From positions 1 to 44,329 of the forward strand of contig CALSPN010000044.1 in the NCBI GenBank assembly GCA_943788245.1: 44,329 bases of DNA, in the 5' to 3' direction. This document shows positions 18,476 through 29,200 of this stretch, piece by piece. The notes under the pieces are model-generated. The model saw only the letters and a list, made by a program, of their open reading frames with translations, had not been told where the DNA came from and did not search any database. Position 1 is the first letter of the stretch; each line of letters opens with the position of its first letter. Origin of the DNA: an uncultured Verrucomicrobiae bacterium. Lineage in GTDB: Bacteria > Verrucomicrobiota > Verrucomicrobiia > Limisphaerales > AAA164-E04. The position numbers and the translations under genes were made by a program.

Positions 18476-19141
18476 ATGAGACACGGGGATCTTCCATGGA
18501 GCACGGAGATTGAAAATGCTTCATTGACATTGTGGGAATATCATCGTCTTGAGCACCGCATTGAACCTGCGGACATGGTGCTCATTCTCGGAAGTCATGA
18601 TCTCAGGGTAGGGAACAGGGCGGCTGAACTTCATCGTCAGGGAATGGCCCCGCTTTTTCTCTTTACCGGCGGGTTTGGTAACTGGACGGAGGGAGTCTTT
18701 GAGCGCCCGGAAGCTGAGCTCATTTCAGAACGAGCGATCGATCTGGGATTGCCCAGAGAGATTGTCATGACCGAGCCCAATGCAACGAATACGGGTGAGA
18801 ATATCAAGTATTCCAAAGCGTTGCTGGAATCCAAGGGAATGAAAATCAAAAGAGCGATCGCAATTCAAAAACCTTACATGGAACGCAGGGCTCACGCCTC
18901 CCTCACCAAACAATGGCCAGATGTCAAATGGCAGATCACTTCGCCCCAACTCGATTTCAATGCTTACTGCCAGGGTGGAATCTCCAAGGCATTGGTAACT
19001 GAGATCATGGTTGGTGACTTTCAGCGCATTCTTGAATATCCCAAACTTGGATTTCAGACCGAGCAGTTTGTAGATGATAAGGCGCGTGCGGCCTATGCAT
19101 TCCTCATCAAAAAAGGTTTCGACGGACACCTGATGAAATGA
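18476..19141 (+). CDS. YdcF/ElyC-family DUF218 protein
   Basis: The 221-residue protein fits the DUF218 family. It has a beta-strand ADMVLILGSHDLRVGNRAAE with the conserved serine/histidine region, FLFTGGFGNWTEG, a later EPNATNTGENIKYSKALLES, and VTEIMVGDFQRILEYPK near the end. In this family the NTGEN segment and the LILG strand line a nucleotide- or cofactor-like pocket. E. coli YdcF binds S-adenosylmethionine, and ElyC affects envelope lipid carrier use, but the exact reaction is unknown. It has no signal peptide. The frame is intact. It converges on uvrA, 18 bases away. Confidence 0.82.
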   Translation: MRHGDLPWSTEIENASLTLWEYHRLEHRIEPADMVLILGSHDLRVGNRAAELHRQGMAPLFLFTGGFGNWTEGVFERPEAELISERAIDLGLPREIVMTEPNATNTGENIKYSKALLESKGMKIKRAIAIQKPYMERRAHASLTKQWPDVKWQITSPQLDFNAYCQGGISKALVTEIMVGDFQRILEYPKLGFQTEQFVDDKARAAYAFLIKKGFDGHLMK

Positions 19142-19159
19142 TGATCTGCTCATGAGGGA

Positions 19160-22151
19160 TCACAATGCATTTCCCGTATGACTTTGGGCGCATGCTTTGA
19201 TTTTTTTCGGTGGTCCACAAACAACGACCTTTCCACCTTCATCACCTCCCTCGGGCCCCATGTCGATGACCCAGTCTGAACTTTTAATCACGTCCGTGTG
19301 ATGCTCAATCATGATCACTGAATGGCCCGAGTCGACAAGTTTTTGAAACAAATCGAGCAACACTCGAACATCATCGAAATGCAGGCCAGTCGTAGGTTCG
19401 TCAAATACGTAAAGGCAATGTTTGGGGCCTTTACGTTGATTGGAAATTTGAGTGAGGTGCTTAACCAGTTTAAGCCGCTGGCTTTCACCTCCGCTCAGCG
19501 TATTGACTGGTTGTCCGAGCTGTAAATATCCCAGACCAGCCTGTTGCAGCCATTGAAGTCCTCGACATGCTTTGATTGCGTGGGATGAGTCCGTAATGGA
19601 TTGCAGGAATTCCATCGCCTCGTCGACCGTCGCTTTCAACATGTCGGCAATGCTCCAAGATCTGCACTCCGTTGTTCCTGCTCTGGGAGCGTCCGTAAGC
19701 TGCGCTGAGCAGGGTTCCATCAATTTTATTTCAAGGATCTGGGGTCTGAATCGACGACCTTCGCATTCTTCGCATTGAATAAAAACATCACTCAAGAATT
19801 GCATCTCGATTTTTTCAAAACCGACTCCACGACAATGCTGGCATTGACCCGTGCGTGAGTTGAAACTGAAATGCCCTGCCTTGTAGCCTTTCTCACGAGC
19901 GGCAGGAGTTTTTGCAAACAATTCACGTATCGCATCGAACGCTCCCACGTAAACGGCTGGATTAGATCGCGGGGTCCTTCCGATTGGTGATTGATCAACA
20001 AGCACCGCTTCGTCAATGCTCTGATGTCCCTGAATGGAGACTCTAGCCTTGGGGATCCCGTCCATTGTTTGTTCCGAGCTGGCATCACCATCATAAGTTT
20101 TCTCGGAGGTCAGATCATGATTCAAACGATCTCTAAGCATTGGTATCAGGACCTCACGAACAAGAGTTGTTTTTCCTGAACCACTCACTCCGGAGATACA
20201 AACCAGTCGATTCAATGGAATATTAACTGCAATATTTTTCAGATTATGCTTCGAAGCATTTTTGATCTGCATCCATTGAGTTTTATGCTTCGGTTGAACA
20301 GGGCGTCCTCGGAATGCATCGATCGTTTTCACAGTCGACAAATACTGTCCTGTTAGAGATCGTTTGGAATTCATGAGCTGTTTCGCCGAACCCTGAAAAA
20401 CCACGTTGCCTCCCTCTGTACCGTGACCGGGTCCGATGTCGATGACCTGGTCCGCTGCGAGCATCATTTGAGCCTCATGCTCTACCACCACGACTGTGTT
20501 TTGCTGGTCGCGCAAGTGTTTGAGAGTTGTGATGAGTTTCTGAGTGTCCTTGGGGTGGAGACCCACACTTGGTTCATCAAGGACATACAGGGTGTTAACC
20601 AAGCGTGTTCCCAGGCAGCTGGTGAGATTTACTCGTTCAGTCTCACCTCCGGATAAACTGCGTGTTGGACGATCCAGAGTCAGGTATGAAAGCCCGATCT
20701 CAACCATGAATTTAAGTCTGGATTGTACTTCATTTAAAATAAGTCCCAGCGGTTCATTGACTTTCGGTTTGAATTTTTTTTGCCATGACTCAACGGTCTC
20801 CAGACATTTTGAAAGCGGGAGTTTGTAAAATGCTGGCAGTGTCAAGGAGTCACTTGAAGGTCCCGACAAATGCATGCGATAGTTTAATGCCTCGGGTTGA
20901 AACCGAGCTCCTTCGCATGAAGGACAGATTGTATAGGACCGATAGCGAGCCAGTAGAACGCGCACATGCATTTTGTAGGATTTGGATTCCAGCCATCTGA
21001 AATATCCTCGCACTCCATACCAAGCGTTGGGCCATTGATGATTTGCATCGCTTCCGTAACCTTGATCTCCTTCAATGACCCAGTTTTGCTGAGATTTTGT
21101 TAATTTCTTGAATGGGGTATCCGTTGGAATCTTTCGTTTCTGGCAGAAAGATATCATGTCCCTGTGGCATTCCATGCCGTGACCGGTTTGCCATGGTTTA
21201 ATGACACCTTGTTTCAGCGTGATGTTTTTCATCTGGAATAACCAATTTGTAGTCAATGGTGATGACCCGCCCAAAACCTTTGCATTCCTGGCAAGCACCT
21301 GCAGGATTGTTGAAACTGAACAGGGAAGTTGTAGGTAACTTGTAGTCGATTTTACATGTCGAACAATGCCGGTCTCTGGAATGTTTTCTAGTTCTTGACG
21401 CAGATTGGTATGTAGTTTTGGCGGGATGCACCTTCAAATGCCCCTTGCCGAAGTGATATGCCTGTTCGCAGGCTTCGGTGAATCTCGAACGCATTCGTGT
21501 TGTCAGTTTGATACGATCTTGAATAATAGTCAGAGTAGTCTCCTTGTTTTTTTCCAAATGAGGCAACGATTCCTCAAGCCTCATCGGTTCATTTTCAAGG
21601 AAGATTCGACTGAAGCCTTGTTGTTTCACCAGATTGATAGACTCCCTTAGAGACAGTTTAGGGCTTAATGGAACATCAAAAGAGATGAGGACGGTTTCGT
21701 CCGAGGCGGATTCAATCCAGTATTTCCAGATCGATTGAATGTCTTCTTCCATCACGATTTTACCACACTCTGAGCAATAGAGCTCCGCCTTCTGGGCCCA
21801 TAATGATTTCACGTGGTCGCAGATTTCCGTCATCGTTCCGATTGTGGATCGAGTGGTCTTGACGGTATTGCGTTGTTGAATCGCAATGGCAGGTGGAATT
21901 CCCTCGATTTTGTCTACCCTGGGTTTGTCCATTCGGTCAAAAAATTGACGCGCATAGGGAGTGAAGGTTTCGATGTAGCGTCGTTGACCTTCTGCATAGA
22001 GAGTATCAAATGCAAGTGAGCTTTTGCCTGAACCACTCAGGCCGGTGATTACAATTAATTTCCCAAGAGGGAGATCCAAATCAAAATTTTTGAGATTGTT
22101 GTGACGAACCCCACGTAGTTGGATGCAAGTTTCCCGTTTCTTTTTGGGCAT
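19160..22151 (-). CDS. uvrA: UvrABC system protein A, one frameshift
   Basis: UvrA is the DNA damage sensor of nucleotide excision repair, acting as a dimer with UvrB. Start ATG 22151 leads to PKKKRETCIQLRGVRHNNLK and Walker A GLSGSGKSSLAFDTLYAEGQ. Zinc-type CxxC pairs (CSECGK, CSTC, CQECKG, CQHCRG, CEECEG), signatures TRSLSGGETERVNL and VNTLSGGESQRLKL, a second Walker A GVSGSGKTTL and LYVFDEPTTGLHFDD follow in the canonical order. The frame breaks at 21225-21229, where a run of five A (coding strand) should be four: with one removed, LVIPDEN joins ITLKQGVIKPWQTG. This gives about 990 residues, slightly above the usual 940. Since uvrA is rarely lost, the shift is probably a sequence error. 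Confidence 0.92.
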
Positions 22152-22364
22152 GAGATTCAACCTAAACGAGGGAAGGCCGCTGTCAATGAGTAGGCTTTCT
22201 TTGCGGTTTTTTATTTTTTATTCCCGCTGTGTTCCAGAGACGAGGAGCGTTGCATCTTTTTGGCTTGATTACTGGTTTTAATGCGAACCTTCTCCTCGCA
22301 TATCTATGCTTATCCCGTAGCGGATCAAAGCTTGTCGAAACCCATTCAATTGGCATATGTTCAA

Positions 22365-23270
22365 ATGATGGACTCCAATATTTTAACTCGCAGATCTTTC
22401 TTGGGTAACAGTGCGCTTATGGCCGCATCCCTGACGGCTGGGATGCGAACTTCGAGTGTGCTTCAAGCAGATACAGCTGCCGTCCGTAACAATATTAAAT
22501 TTGGCTTGGTAACCTATCTTTGGGGCAAGGATATGAAACTTCCTGATTTGATTCGTTCTTGTGAGGAAGCGGGAATAGGAGGTGTTGAAACTCGGACTCA
22601 ACATGCTCACGGAGTGGAACCTTCATTGTCCGCTGCTGAACGCAGGGAAGTGCGGGATCGTTTCAAGGATAGCTCAGTTTCTCTGGTTGGTTACGGTTCA
22701 AATGCCCAATTTCACGATGCTGAATCAGAAAAACTCAAGGCAAATATTGAGTTGACCAAAAAATACATTCGTTTGATGCATGATTGTGGTGGTAGCGGGG
22801 TCAAAGTGAAACCCAATGGATTTGCCCAAGGGGTGTCCAAAGAGAAAAGCATTCTTCAGATTGGACGTGCGTTGAATGAAGTGGCTGCATACGGAGATGA
22901 TTGGGGACAGGAAATTCGTGTGGAGGCTCATGGCAAAGGTACGAGCGATTTACCTGTCATGAAAGCAATTTTCGATATGGCAGATCACCCCAATGTTGGT
23001 GTTTGCTGGAACTCCAACGGGGTGGATACACAAGGTGCCGGACTGAAGTCGAATTTCAATATGGTGAGAGATCGGTTCGGTGCTACCGCGCATGTGCGAG
23101 AGTTGAACCTGGGTGATTATCCATATCAGCAGTTGATGAAGATGATGGTTCAAACAAAATATAATGGATGGATACTCTTGGAAGCTCGCACCAAACCAGT
23201 CGACAAAATCGCTGCTATGAAGGAACAGCGAGAAGTATTCGAAGGTATGATTGCCAAAGCACAAGGTTGA
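22365..23270 (+). CDS. Tat-exported sugar phosphate isomerase/epimerase-like TIM barrel protein
   Basis: From ATG 22365 or 22368 the protein (about 300 residues) starts with a twin-arginine signal, LTRRSFLGNSALMAASLTAG. A xylose-isomerase-like TIM barrel (AP endonuclease family 2) follows: IKFGLVTYLWGKDMKLPDLI, EEAGIGGVETRTQHAHGVE, IRVEAHGKGTSD, VGVCWNSN and ILLEARTKP. The Glu and His residues in VEAHGKG and VETRTQHAH could serve as metal ligands. Exported homologues are abundant in PVC bacteria and are thought to act on sugars; the substrate is unknown. In-frame codons back to 22281 lack a signal and are not preferred. The sigma factor gene follows after 4 bases. Confidence 0.85.
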   Translation: MMDSNILTRRSFLGNSALMAASLTAGMRTSSVLQADTAAVRNNIKFGLVTYLWGKDMKLPDLIRSCEEAGIGGVETRTQHAHGVEPSLSAAERREVRDRFKDSSVSLVGYGSNAQFHDAESEKLKANIELTKKYIRLMHDCGGSGVKVKPNGFAQGVSKEKSILQIGRALNEVAAYGDDWGQEIRVEAHGKGTSDLPVMKAIFDMADHPNVGVCWNSNGVDTQGAGLKSNFNMVRDRFGATAHVRELNLGDYPYQQLMKMMVQTKYNGWILLEARTKPVDKIAAMKEQREVFEGMIAKAQG

Positions 23271-23274
23271 ATTC

Positions 23275-23847
23275 TTGAGCACGACCCAATCCATTGATAT
23301 CACGCGCATCCTTCATAATATTGAAGGAGGTGACGATTATGCATCCGAGCAGTTGCTGCCATTGGTCTATCGTGAGCTTCGTCAACAAGCAGCGCATCAA
23401 ATGGTTAAGGAAAACCCGGGTCACACCCTGCAGCCAACGGCACTTGTTCATGAAGCTTACTTGAGGTTGCTGGGGGATGCCGATCAGCACTGGGAGAATC
23501 GCCGTCATTTCTTCGCCGCCGCCGCCGAGGCCATGCGTCGAATCCTGGTTGAAAATGCTCGGCGCAAGCAACGGCAACGCCACGGTGGTGAATGGAAACG
23601 CGTGGATCTTGCCGGGCTTGATGTCGCCGTGACCGCTGAGGATGACCAACTTCTACTGGTGAATGAAGCACTCGCCAAACTCGAAAAGGAAGATCCCGAG
23701 AGCGCCGAACTCATTAAACTCAGATTCTTTGTGGGGCTTCCCAACATTCAGGCCGCCAAAATACTCAACATGTCCGAACGCACGGCCAAGCGCAACTGGG
23801 CTTATGCTCGTGCCTGGCTTTTTGAGGAAATTACCCGAAATAAATAG
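23275..23847 (+). CDS. ECF-type RNA polymerase sigma factor (Sigma70_ECF family)
   Basis: The protein is about 190 residues. Region 2 shows LLPLVYRELRQQAAHQMVKE and the signature GHTLQPTALVHEAYLRLLG, typical of the sigma factors expanded in Planctomycetes and Verrucomicrobia. Region 4 is LIKLRFFVGLPNIQAAKILN followed by MSERTAKRNWAYARAWLFEE, the helix-turn-helix that reads the -35 element. I choose TTG 23275, which begins LSTTQSIDITRILHNIEGGD as in relatives; TTG 23251 would overlap the upstream gene. This family is generally paired with Ser/Thr kinases, and one lies downstream at 26208 beyond a gene on the other strand. No anti-sigma factor is recognisable. Confidence 0.9.
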   Translation: MSTTQSIDITRILHNIEGGDDYASEQLLPLVYRELRQQAAHQMVKENPGHTLQPTALVHEAYLRLLGDADQHWENRRHFFAAAAEAMRRILVENARRKQRQRHGGEWKRVDLAGLDVAVTAEDDQLLLVNEALAKLEKEDPESAELIKLRFFVGLPNIQAAKILNMSERTAKRNWAYARAWLFEEITRNK

Positions 23848-23863
23848 TGATTGATAAGATTGG

Positions 23864-23983
23864 ATGAGTGATTCATGGCTCCTGTTTTCAGAGGGGGGTA
23901 GCTCGCAACATTGGGCCAGGTATCGTTTGTCCAAGCCAGAGGATCGGAGTCAAGCTGTCGAAAGTGAAATCAAGCATGGATGA
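23864..23983 (+). CDS. Possible 39-residue protein downstream of the sigma factor
   Basis: ATG 23864 opens a short frame ending at TGA 23981-23983, 16 bases after the sigma factor stop. It encodes a hydrophilic peptide starting MSDSWLLFSEGGSSQHWARY and ending KPEDRSQAVESEIKHG. It is co-directional and followed at once by a terminator, so it is probably in the same transcript. I do not recognise a family. It may be a real small protein, a remnant of a longer gene once linked to the sigma factor, or chance. Confidence 0.35.
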   Translation: MSDSWLLFSEGGSSQHWARYRLSKPEDRSQAVESEIKHG

Positions 23984-23995
23984 AGTCCTCAAAAG

Positions 23996-24028
23996 AAAAA
24001 TCGGGCTCCCAACGGGAACCCGATTTTT
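23996..24028. terminator. Bidirectional intrinsic terminator
   Basis: Arms AAAAATCGGGCTCCC and GGGAACCCGATTTTT enclose a short AAC loop, with one mismatch in the stem. The GC core is flanked by A and T runs, so it can terminate both the sigma factor transcript and the convergent secreted-protein gene. Confidence 0.85.
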
Positions 24029-24063
24029 CGTGAATGGTAAGTTATGTTCGGTGTCAGATTGTC

Positions 24064-25923
24064 TTATTCTGCGATAAAAAATTGGGACGCTTGATCCGGT
24101 GTCACCGAATGAGGGGAAGTTGCTCCATCTACAGCATTGAATGGACCTTCAATGCTTTCAGCGCTCATCAGCGTACCATCGAATTCAATGACGACATTCT
24201 TATCAGTCAAGGAGATCGAGGATATGCTTCCTCCGTCAGTAACGGGATCTTTCGTGACACCACGGATAATCAATCCACTGATACCACCCGAATTATCTTC
24301 CATCTCCGCAAACCAGATGTGTTGGCCCTCTGCCAAATCCACTGTCACCGTTCGTGGCTGACCGTCTGGTGCCACAATGGGTGCACCATCGATTTCAACC
24401 ACGCCACTATAGTTGCCAGTGTTTTGTTCGGCGGGCGCGTTGCTCACCACGGCACCATCGACCCAAACTTTTCCAAACCTTCCATTGTTGTCGGTTGTTC
24501 TTCCCTCGAACACCGTTACGTTGTAACTCCCTGAATTCAATCCTGAAAAACGCATGAGAAGTTCTGTTCCTCCTGTGTCTGGATCACGGTAGTTGTAATC
24601 GTCCTTGACGACGGCGGGAACCAGCACTCCATCGTAAACCGCATCGTAAAGCTCCTTGGTTGGGTTGTTTGCAATCTGACCATTTGCGGGTGCCTGTCCT
24701 GTTTCAGCTGAGAGGGCGGCATTATCCATGATGGTCATCATGACATTGCTGTTACCACTTTCAGAGAAGTCAGTGAGTTTCCAGGTTGCTTCTGTGAGTT
24801 CGTCATTAGCGACACCCTCAAGACTTGAGCTGTCTTCGGTTACTTCCGCATTGGGATTAGCAAAGCTCCACGTGGGAATCACATTCCAGTCAGCTAAAGC
24901 ATCAGGGAATTCACCAGATGGAAAGCCATCTGCGTCTGCGATTTCCCTTTCATTTTCGATATGACCAAAGTCAATCTTGAATAAACCATTTGATGTGGTT
25001 ACATCCGCTGGAGGAGGCGCAAGATCGACAGAACGAATAATCATACCACTGATGCCACCTGAGTTGTCCTCCATTTCTGAGAACCACAGATAATCTCCCT
25101 CGGCTACCGCCACGGTGACTGTCCTGGGTTGTCCCCATGCAAGCACATCTCCCTTGGTCGTGACGGCAGAATAATTGCCAGAATTTGCTTCTTCAGGTGC
25201 ACCGCTTCCGTTCAAGTCTCCGACCCAGACTTTTCCGAATCTTCCATTTGTATCTGTGGTGCGGCCTTCAAACACGGTCACGTTGTAAAAACCGGGATCC
25301 AGATTTGCAAACCGCATGAGGACCTCCGTACCAGCTGTATCAGGATTTCGATAGTTGTAATCATCCTTCACTGTAAAGGGAACCAATACCTGATCGTATG
25401 CAATTTTATCGATCTGAGGGTATAGAGGCACCGGATTGCCGTCAAAATCCAGATACAGGAAACCTTCATGTGTGGGATTATTTGCGATTTGGCCCAACAT
25501 GACTGGCGGTGCATTTGGACTGACACTATTCGAGAGTGCTTCATTGTCCAACATGGTCAACGTCACGTCAGAGGCCGCTCCAGAAAAGTCACGAAGTTTC
25601 CAAGTCACCTCATTCCCAGCATCATTCACCGTGCCTTCAATACTCGCAGAATCTTCTGTGACTTCGCTATTTGGATCTTCAAAAGTCCAAGTTGGAATAA
25701 CATCCCAGTCGGTCAGTGGCTCAGGAAATTCTCCTGTGAAGATGGTTTCGGGATTACCAAATATTTCGCCATCAAAATAATCGACTTCGTATGTCAGAAT
25801 CTCTGCTTCATTTTGGATGTGACCAAAATCGATTTTATAAACTGCTGCATAAGAGGAGGCAGCGGTTGCAATCATACCTGTTATTAGTGACCAGGTCAGC
25901 AAGTTGGTTTTAAGTGAGTTCAT
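24064..25923 (-). CDS. Large secreted protein with two internal repeat modules
   Basis: ATG 25923 starts a signal peptide (NLLTWSLITGMIATAASSYA). Two homologous modules follow, at about residues 29-300 and 314-556. Both contain KIDFGHI(Q/E)NE, W(D/N)VIPTW, NNPT, VKDDYNYR(N/D)PDT, FYNVTVFEGRTTD-type and GRFGKVWV blocks, and end MEDNSGGISG. Each looks like an extracellular beta-sandwich, perhaps carbohydrate-binding. The C-terminal ~60 residues carry EFDGTLMSAESIEGPFNAVD and SPHSVTPDQASQFF, a tail I associate with secreted verrucomicrobial proteins. There is no catalytic motif. ATG 25944 is upstream but adds residues with no signal character. It lies opposite the neighbouring regulators, between the ECF sigma and the kinase. 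The frame is intact. Confidence 0.8.
   Translation of the reverse strand: MNSLKTNLLTWSLITGMIATAASSYAAVYKIDFGHIQNEAEILTYEVDYFDGEIFGNPETIFTGEFPEPLTDWDVIPTWTFEDPNSEVTEDSASIEGTVNDAGNEVTWKLRDFSGAASDVTLTMLDNEALSNSVSPNAPPVMLGQIANNPTHEGFLYLDFDGNPVPLYPQIDKIAYDQVLVPFTVKDDYNYRNPDTAGTEVLMRFANLDPGFYNVTVFEGRTTDTNGRFGKVWVGDLNGSGAPEEANSGNYSAVTTKGDVLAWGQPRTVTVAVAEGDYLWFSEMEDNSGGISGMIIRSVDLAPPPADVTTSNGLFKIDFGHIENEREIADADGFPSGEFPDALADWNVIPTWSFANPNAEVTEDSSSLEGVANDELTEATWKLTDFSESGNSNVMMTIMDNAALSAETGQAPANGQIANNPTKELYDAVYDGVLVPAVVKDDYNYRDPDTGGTELLMRFSGLNSGSYNVTVFEGRTTDNNGRFGKVWVDGAVVSNAPAEQNTGNYSGVVEIDGAPIVAPDGQPRTVTVDLAEGQHIWFAEMEDNSGGISGLIIRGVTKDPVTDGGSISSISLTDKNVVIEFDGTLMSAESIEGPFNAVDGATSPHSVTPDQASQFFIAE
24256..25839 (-). 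repeat. Internal duplication in the secreted protein gene
   Basis: Bases 25839-25024 and 24984-24256 (minus strand) encode two homologous modules. The first is longer, with an extra segment around YDFDGEIF and LYPQIDKIAYD. Near-identical stretches such as MEDNSGGISG and FEGRTTD at matching places point to a past duplication, now diverged at both ends. Confidence 0.75.
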
Positions 25924-26207
25924 AATTGAATAGTTTAAATGCATGATATTCCCAGATGTCTTGAGGTAGTTTTAAACGTTAATGAGAAGTTTGAATCTAG
26001 TTCAAGGTTTAAATAGATCAATGGCTTGAATTTGAATAATCACTCGTTTGTTTTTTGCACCTATTTGCGAGAATTTGGAATCTACCCCCTTCGAGAAAAT
26101 ATGAGCTACAATTGAATGGACATCAGGGGGGTGAAAAAAATAACTAATTTGGCCCAAAAGAACACCTTTCGTCGCATTAACAAATAGAAGATCTATCATG
26201 GCTTGTA

Positions 26208-29200
26208 ATGAGTAACCAATTTTCAAAAGAAAAAGACATATTTGTCGAAGCCGAAGGAATCTCAGACCCTGCGGAGAGACAGCAGTTTCTCGATCCGTGC
26301 CTGTGGTGGTGACGAAAACTTGCGTGACCGCATCGACAAGCTCTTGTCTGCTCACATTGAAAATGAGGGTTTCATCCCGGTAGACCCAAACGAGCAAACA
26401 AAATTCTCTCTTGAAACGGCCCCACGTGAAGGTGAAGGATCCATCATCGGTCGCTATAAACTGCTGCAAAACATTGGGGAAGGCGGTTGCGGTGTAGTCT
26501 ACATGGCTGAGCAGCAAACGCCCGTCGTGCGACGAGTTGCGCTGAAGATCATCAAGCTTGGTATGGATACCAAACAGGTGATCGCTCGATTCGAAGCAGA
26601 GCGTCAGGCCTTGGCAATGATGGACCACCCCAACATTTCCAAAGTGTTGGATGCAGGTGCTACGGACAACGGGAGGCCATTTTTCGTTATGGAATTGGTG
26701 CGTGGTGTGCGAATAACCGAATTCTGTGACCAACAGAATCTGGACACCAAGGAGCGTCTAAAGTTGTTCATGGACGTTTGCAGTGCAATTCAGCATGCCC
26801 ACCAGAAAGGTGTTATCCACCGTGATATCAAGCCGTCGAACATTCTGGTCACCATGCATGACCATAAATCAGTGCCCAAAATCATTGATTTCGGTATTGC
26901 CAAGGCCACTCAGCAACGCCTGACAGACAAGACACTCTTCACACAATTTCACCAATTCATCGGGACGCCAGCATACATGAGCCCTGAGCAGGCGCAAATG
27001 AGCGGATTAGACGTGGACACGCGCACGGACATCTACTCACTTGGAGTTTTATTGTATGAGCTGCTGACCGGCCGCACGCCTCTTGATGCAAAGGAATTGA
27101 CCAAAGCGGATTATGACGAAATGCGGCGCCGAATCCGTGACGAGGAGCCTATCTATCCTTCCACGCAGTTGAGTTCGATGAATCCTGCGGAGTTGACCAC
27201 AACGGCAACGCGTAGAAACACCGAGCCAGCGCGTTTGAACCGTATAATGCGAGGGGAGCTGGATTGGATTGTCATGAAGGCTCTCGAAAAAAACAGAAAA
27301 CGACGATACGAGACTGCAACTGAACTGGCCCTGGATGTTCAGCGGTATTTGAATCTGGAACCTGTCAAGGCGGCGGCTCCCAGCTCGTTGTATCGATTTC
27401 GCAAATTTGCTCGCAGAAATCAAGCAGCGCTCATTACCGCAGCCATCATTCTAATCCTCCTCACCGTAGGGTCTGTCGTCAGCACAGGGTTGGCAATCAA
27501 AGCAACGATTGCTCAAAGGAATGCCGATGCACTTGCAAAAAAATCACAGACAGCCCAGGAACTTGCCGAATTAAGAGAGCAAGACGCCAATGAACAGCGC
27601 AACCTGGTGGTAAGGAGTTCACGTGCCTTGCGCCAAAATCTTTACGCATCAGACATCTATCAGGCTCAGCACTTTCTCAGAGACGGCAACATTGCCAAAA
27701 CGCGTGAGCTCCTCTTGAAATATGCAGTTTCAAACCAGAGTCAAGAGCCGCTGAGAGGGTTTGAATGGCAATACCTTTGGGATCGTTCCAAAGGCGATGA
27801 ACTTTTTGTTTTTGACGATCTTGAAAGGCCAACGGGCGCGCTTGCTTTTTCCAACGATGGGACACTTCTTGCAGCGATCAGTGCGGATGGAAATGTTTGT
27901 GTTTGGAGTGTTAGAACGCGAATGCGCGTTGCTATGTTCGAAGCCGACATACAACAACGCTGGGTCTTCGGGCTTAGGATGCAATTCTCCAAAGACGACC
28001 GCTACCTTTATTTGGGAGGGCAGCGTATTTCCCGACTGAGTGTCAGGGACACATCCGATTGGTCGCAGGTTGCATGTTTCAAAGATGCGAGCTTTCCTGT
28101 GATAGAACAGGAAAAAGAAGGACAATTTGCCGCTTACCACAACGGGAATTTCAAGCTTTTCAATGTTAATCAACAAAGAGAAACAGGCGTTGGGTTTTCT
28201 ACATTCCCATTGTCTGGAAAAGAAATCCGTAACTACGCTTTTACAACTGATCGTGAAATGATCGCGATTCAAGAGCGTAACAAGGAATTGATTTCTATTC
28301 ACGATGTTCAATCAGGGCGCAAGATGATGGATTGGCCTCATTCCTCTTCAAAGGACACAGGCCTCATGTCGATTGCTGGTGGTTTACAATATGTAGCCTG
28401 GATGCCTGAAATCTGGAACCGAAGTGTCGACGAAGTTCAATTACGTCTATTCCAGCCTTTCGAGGAGCGAGAAATTCAACTTGAAAATTCGCAGCCCGGT
28501 TTGCTCATTGCTGCCGAGTTTTCCCCTGACACACAATGGTTGGTTGCGGGTGGCTGGGACTACCTGCTCCACGTATGGGAACCTTCAACCGGAGCAAAAC
28601 GAGGCTCATTCAAAGGTCATCTCGACGAAATCTTCTGTGTTGCTTTCTCTCCCAATTCACAGACTTTGGCCTCAGGCGGCAAAGATGGGCGAGTTTACTT
28701 GTGGGACCTGCGGTCAATGAAGCCAAAACCAGATCTGGAATCTATTGCCTTCAGGAAATCTGCCCGTGACACCGAGGAATTAAATTCTCGCAAGGAATTT
28801 GCAAGCGTTTTCCCTTCAGCATTATGGGCTGAGTTTGAACGAGGCGACGTGGATTATTTCTTTCCATCTGATTTCAAAAGGCGTGGATGGTGTATTTCTC
28901 CGGACGGAACGCACCTTGTTCACAGGGTGGAAGACCAATCGCTTGAGGTTTTTAATTTAACCGAAAGTAGATTTGAGGCATCACTGGATGTCATAAAAAG
29001 GGAGCGGAGATTTGGCCATCACCAGGTCTCCCACACTTTTATTTCAAATGACCGATTACTTTACCGGACGAACGATGGTTTTGCCGTTTGGAATGTGAGA
29101 TACGATCGCAACGAACCAAACAAAATTCCCGAAGACCTTATTGCCTTCAAAGGGGCTTCGTCTGATGGTCGGCTTCTTGCGATGGAACGCGAGAACGAAG

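Noticed and set aside
26002..26733. A 243-residue minus-strand open frame opposite the kinase start
   Set aside because: It is a shadow of the kinase coding strand; the kinase motifs are unmistakable and the reverse frame has no feature.
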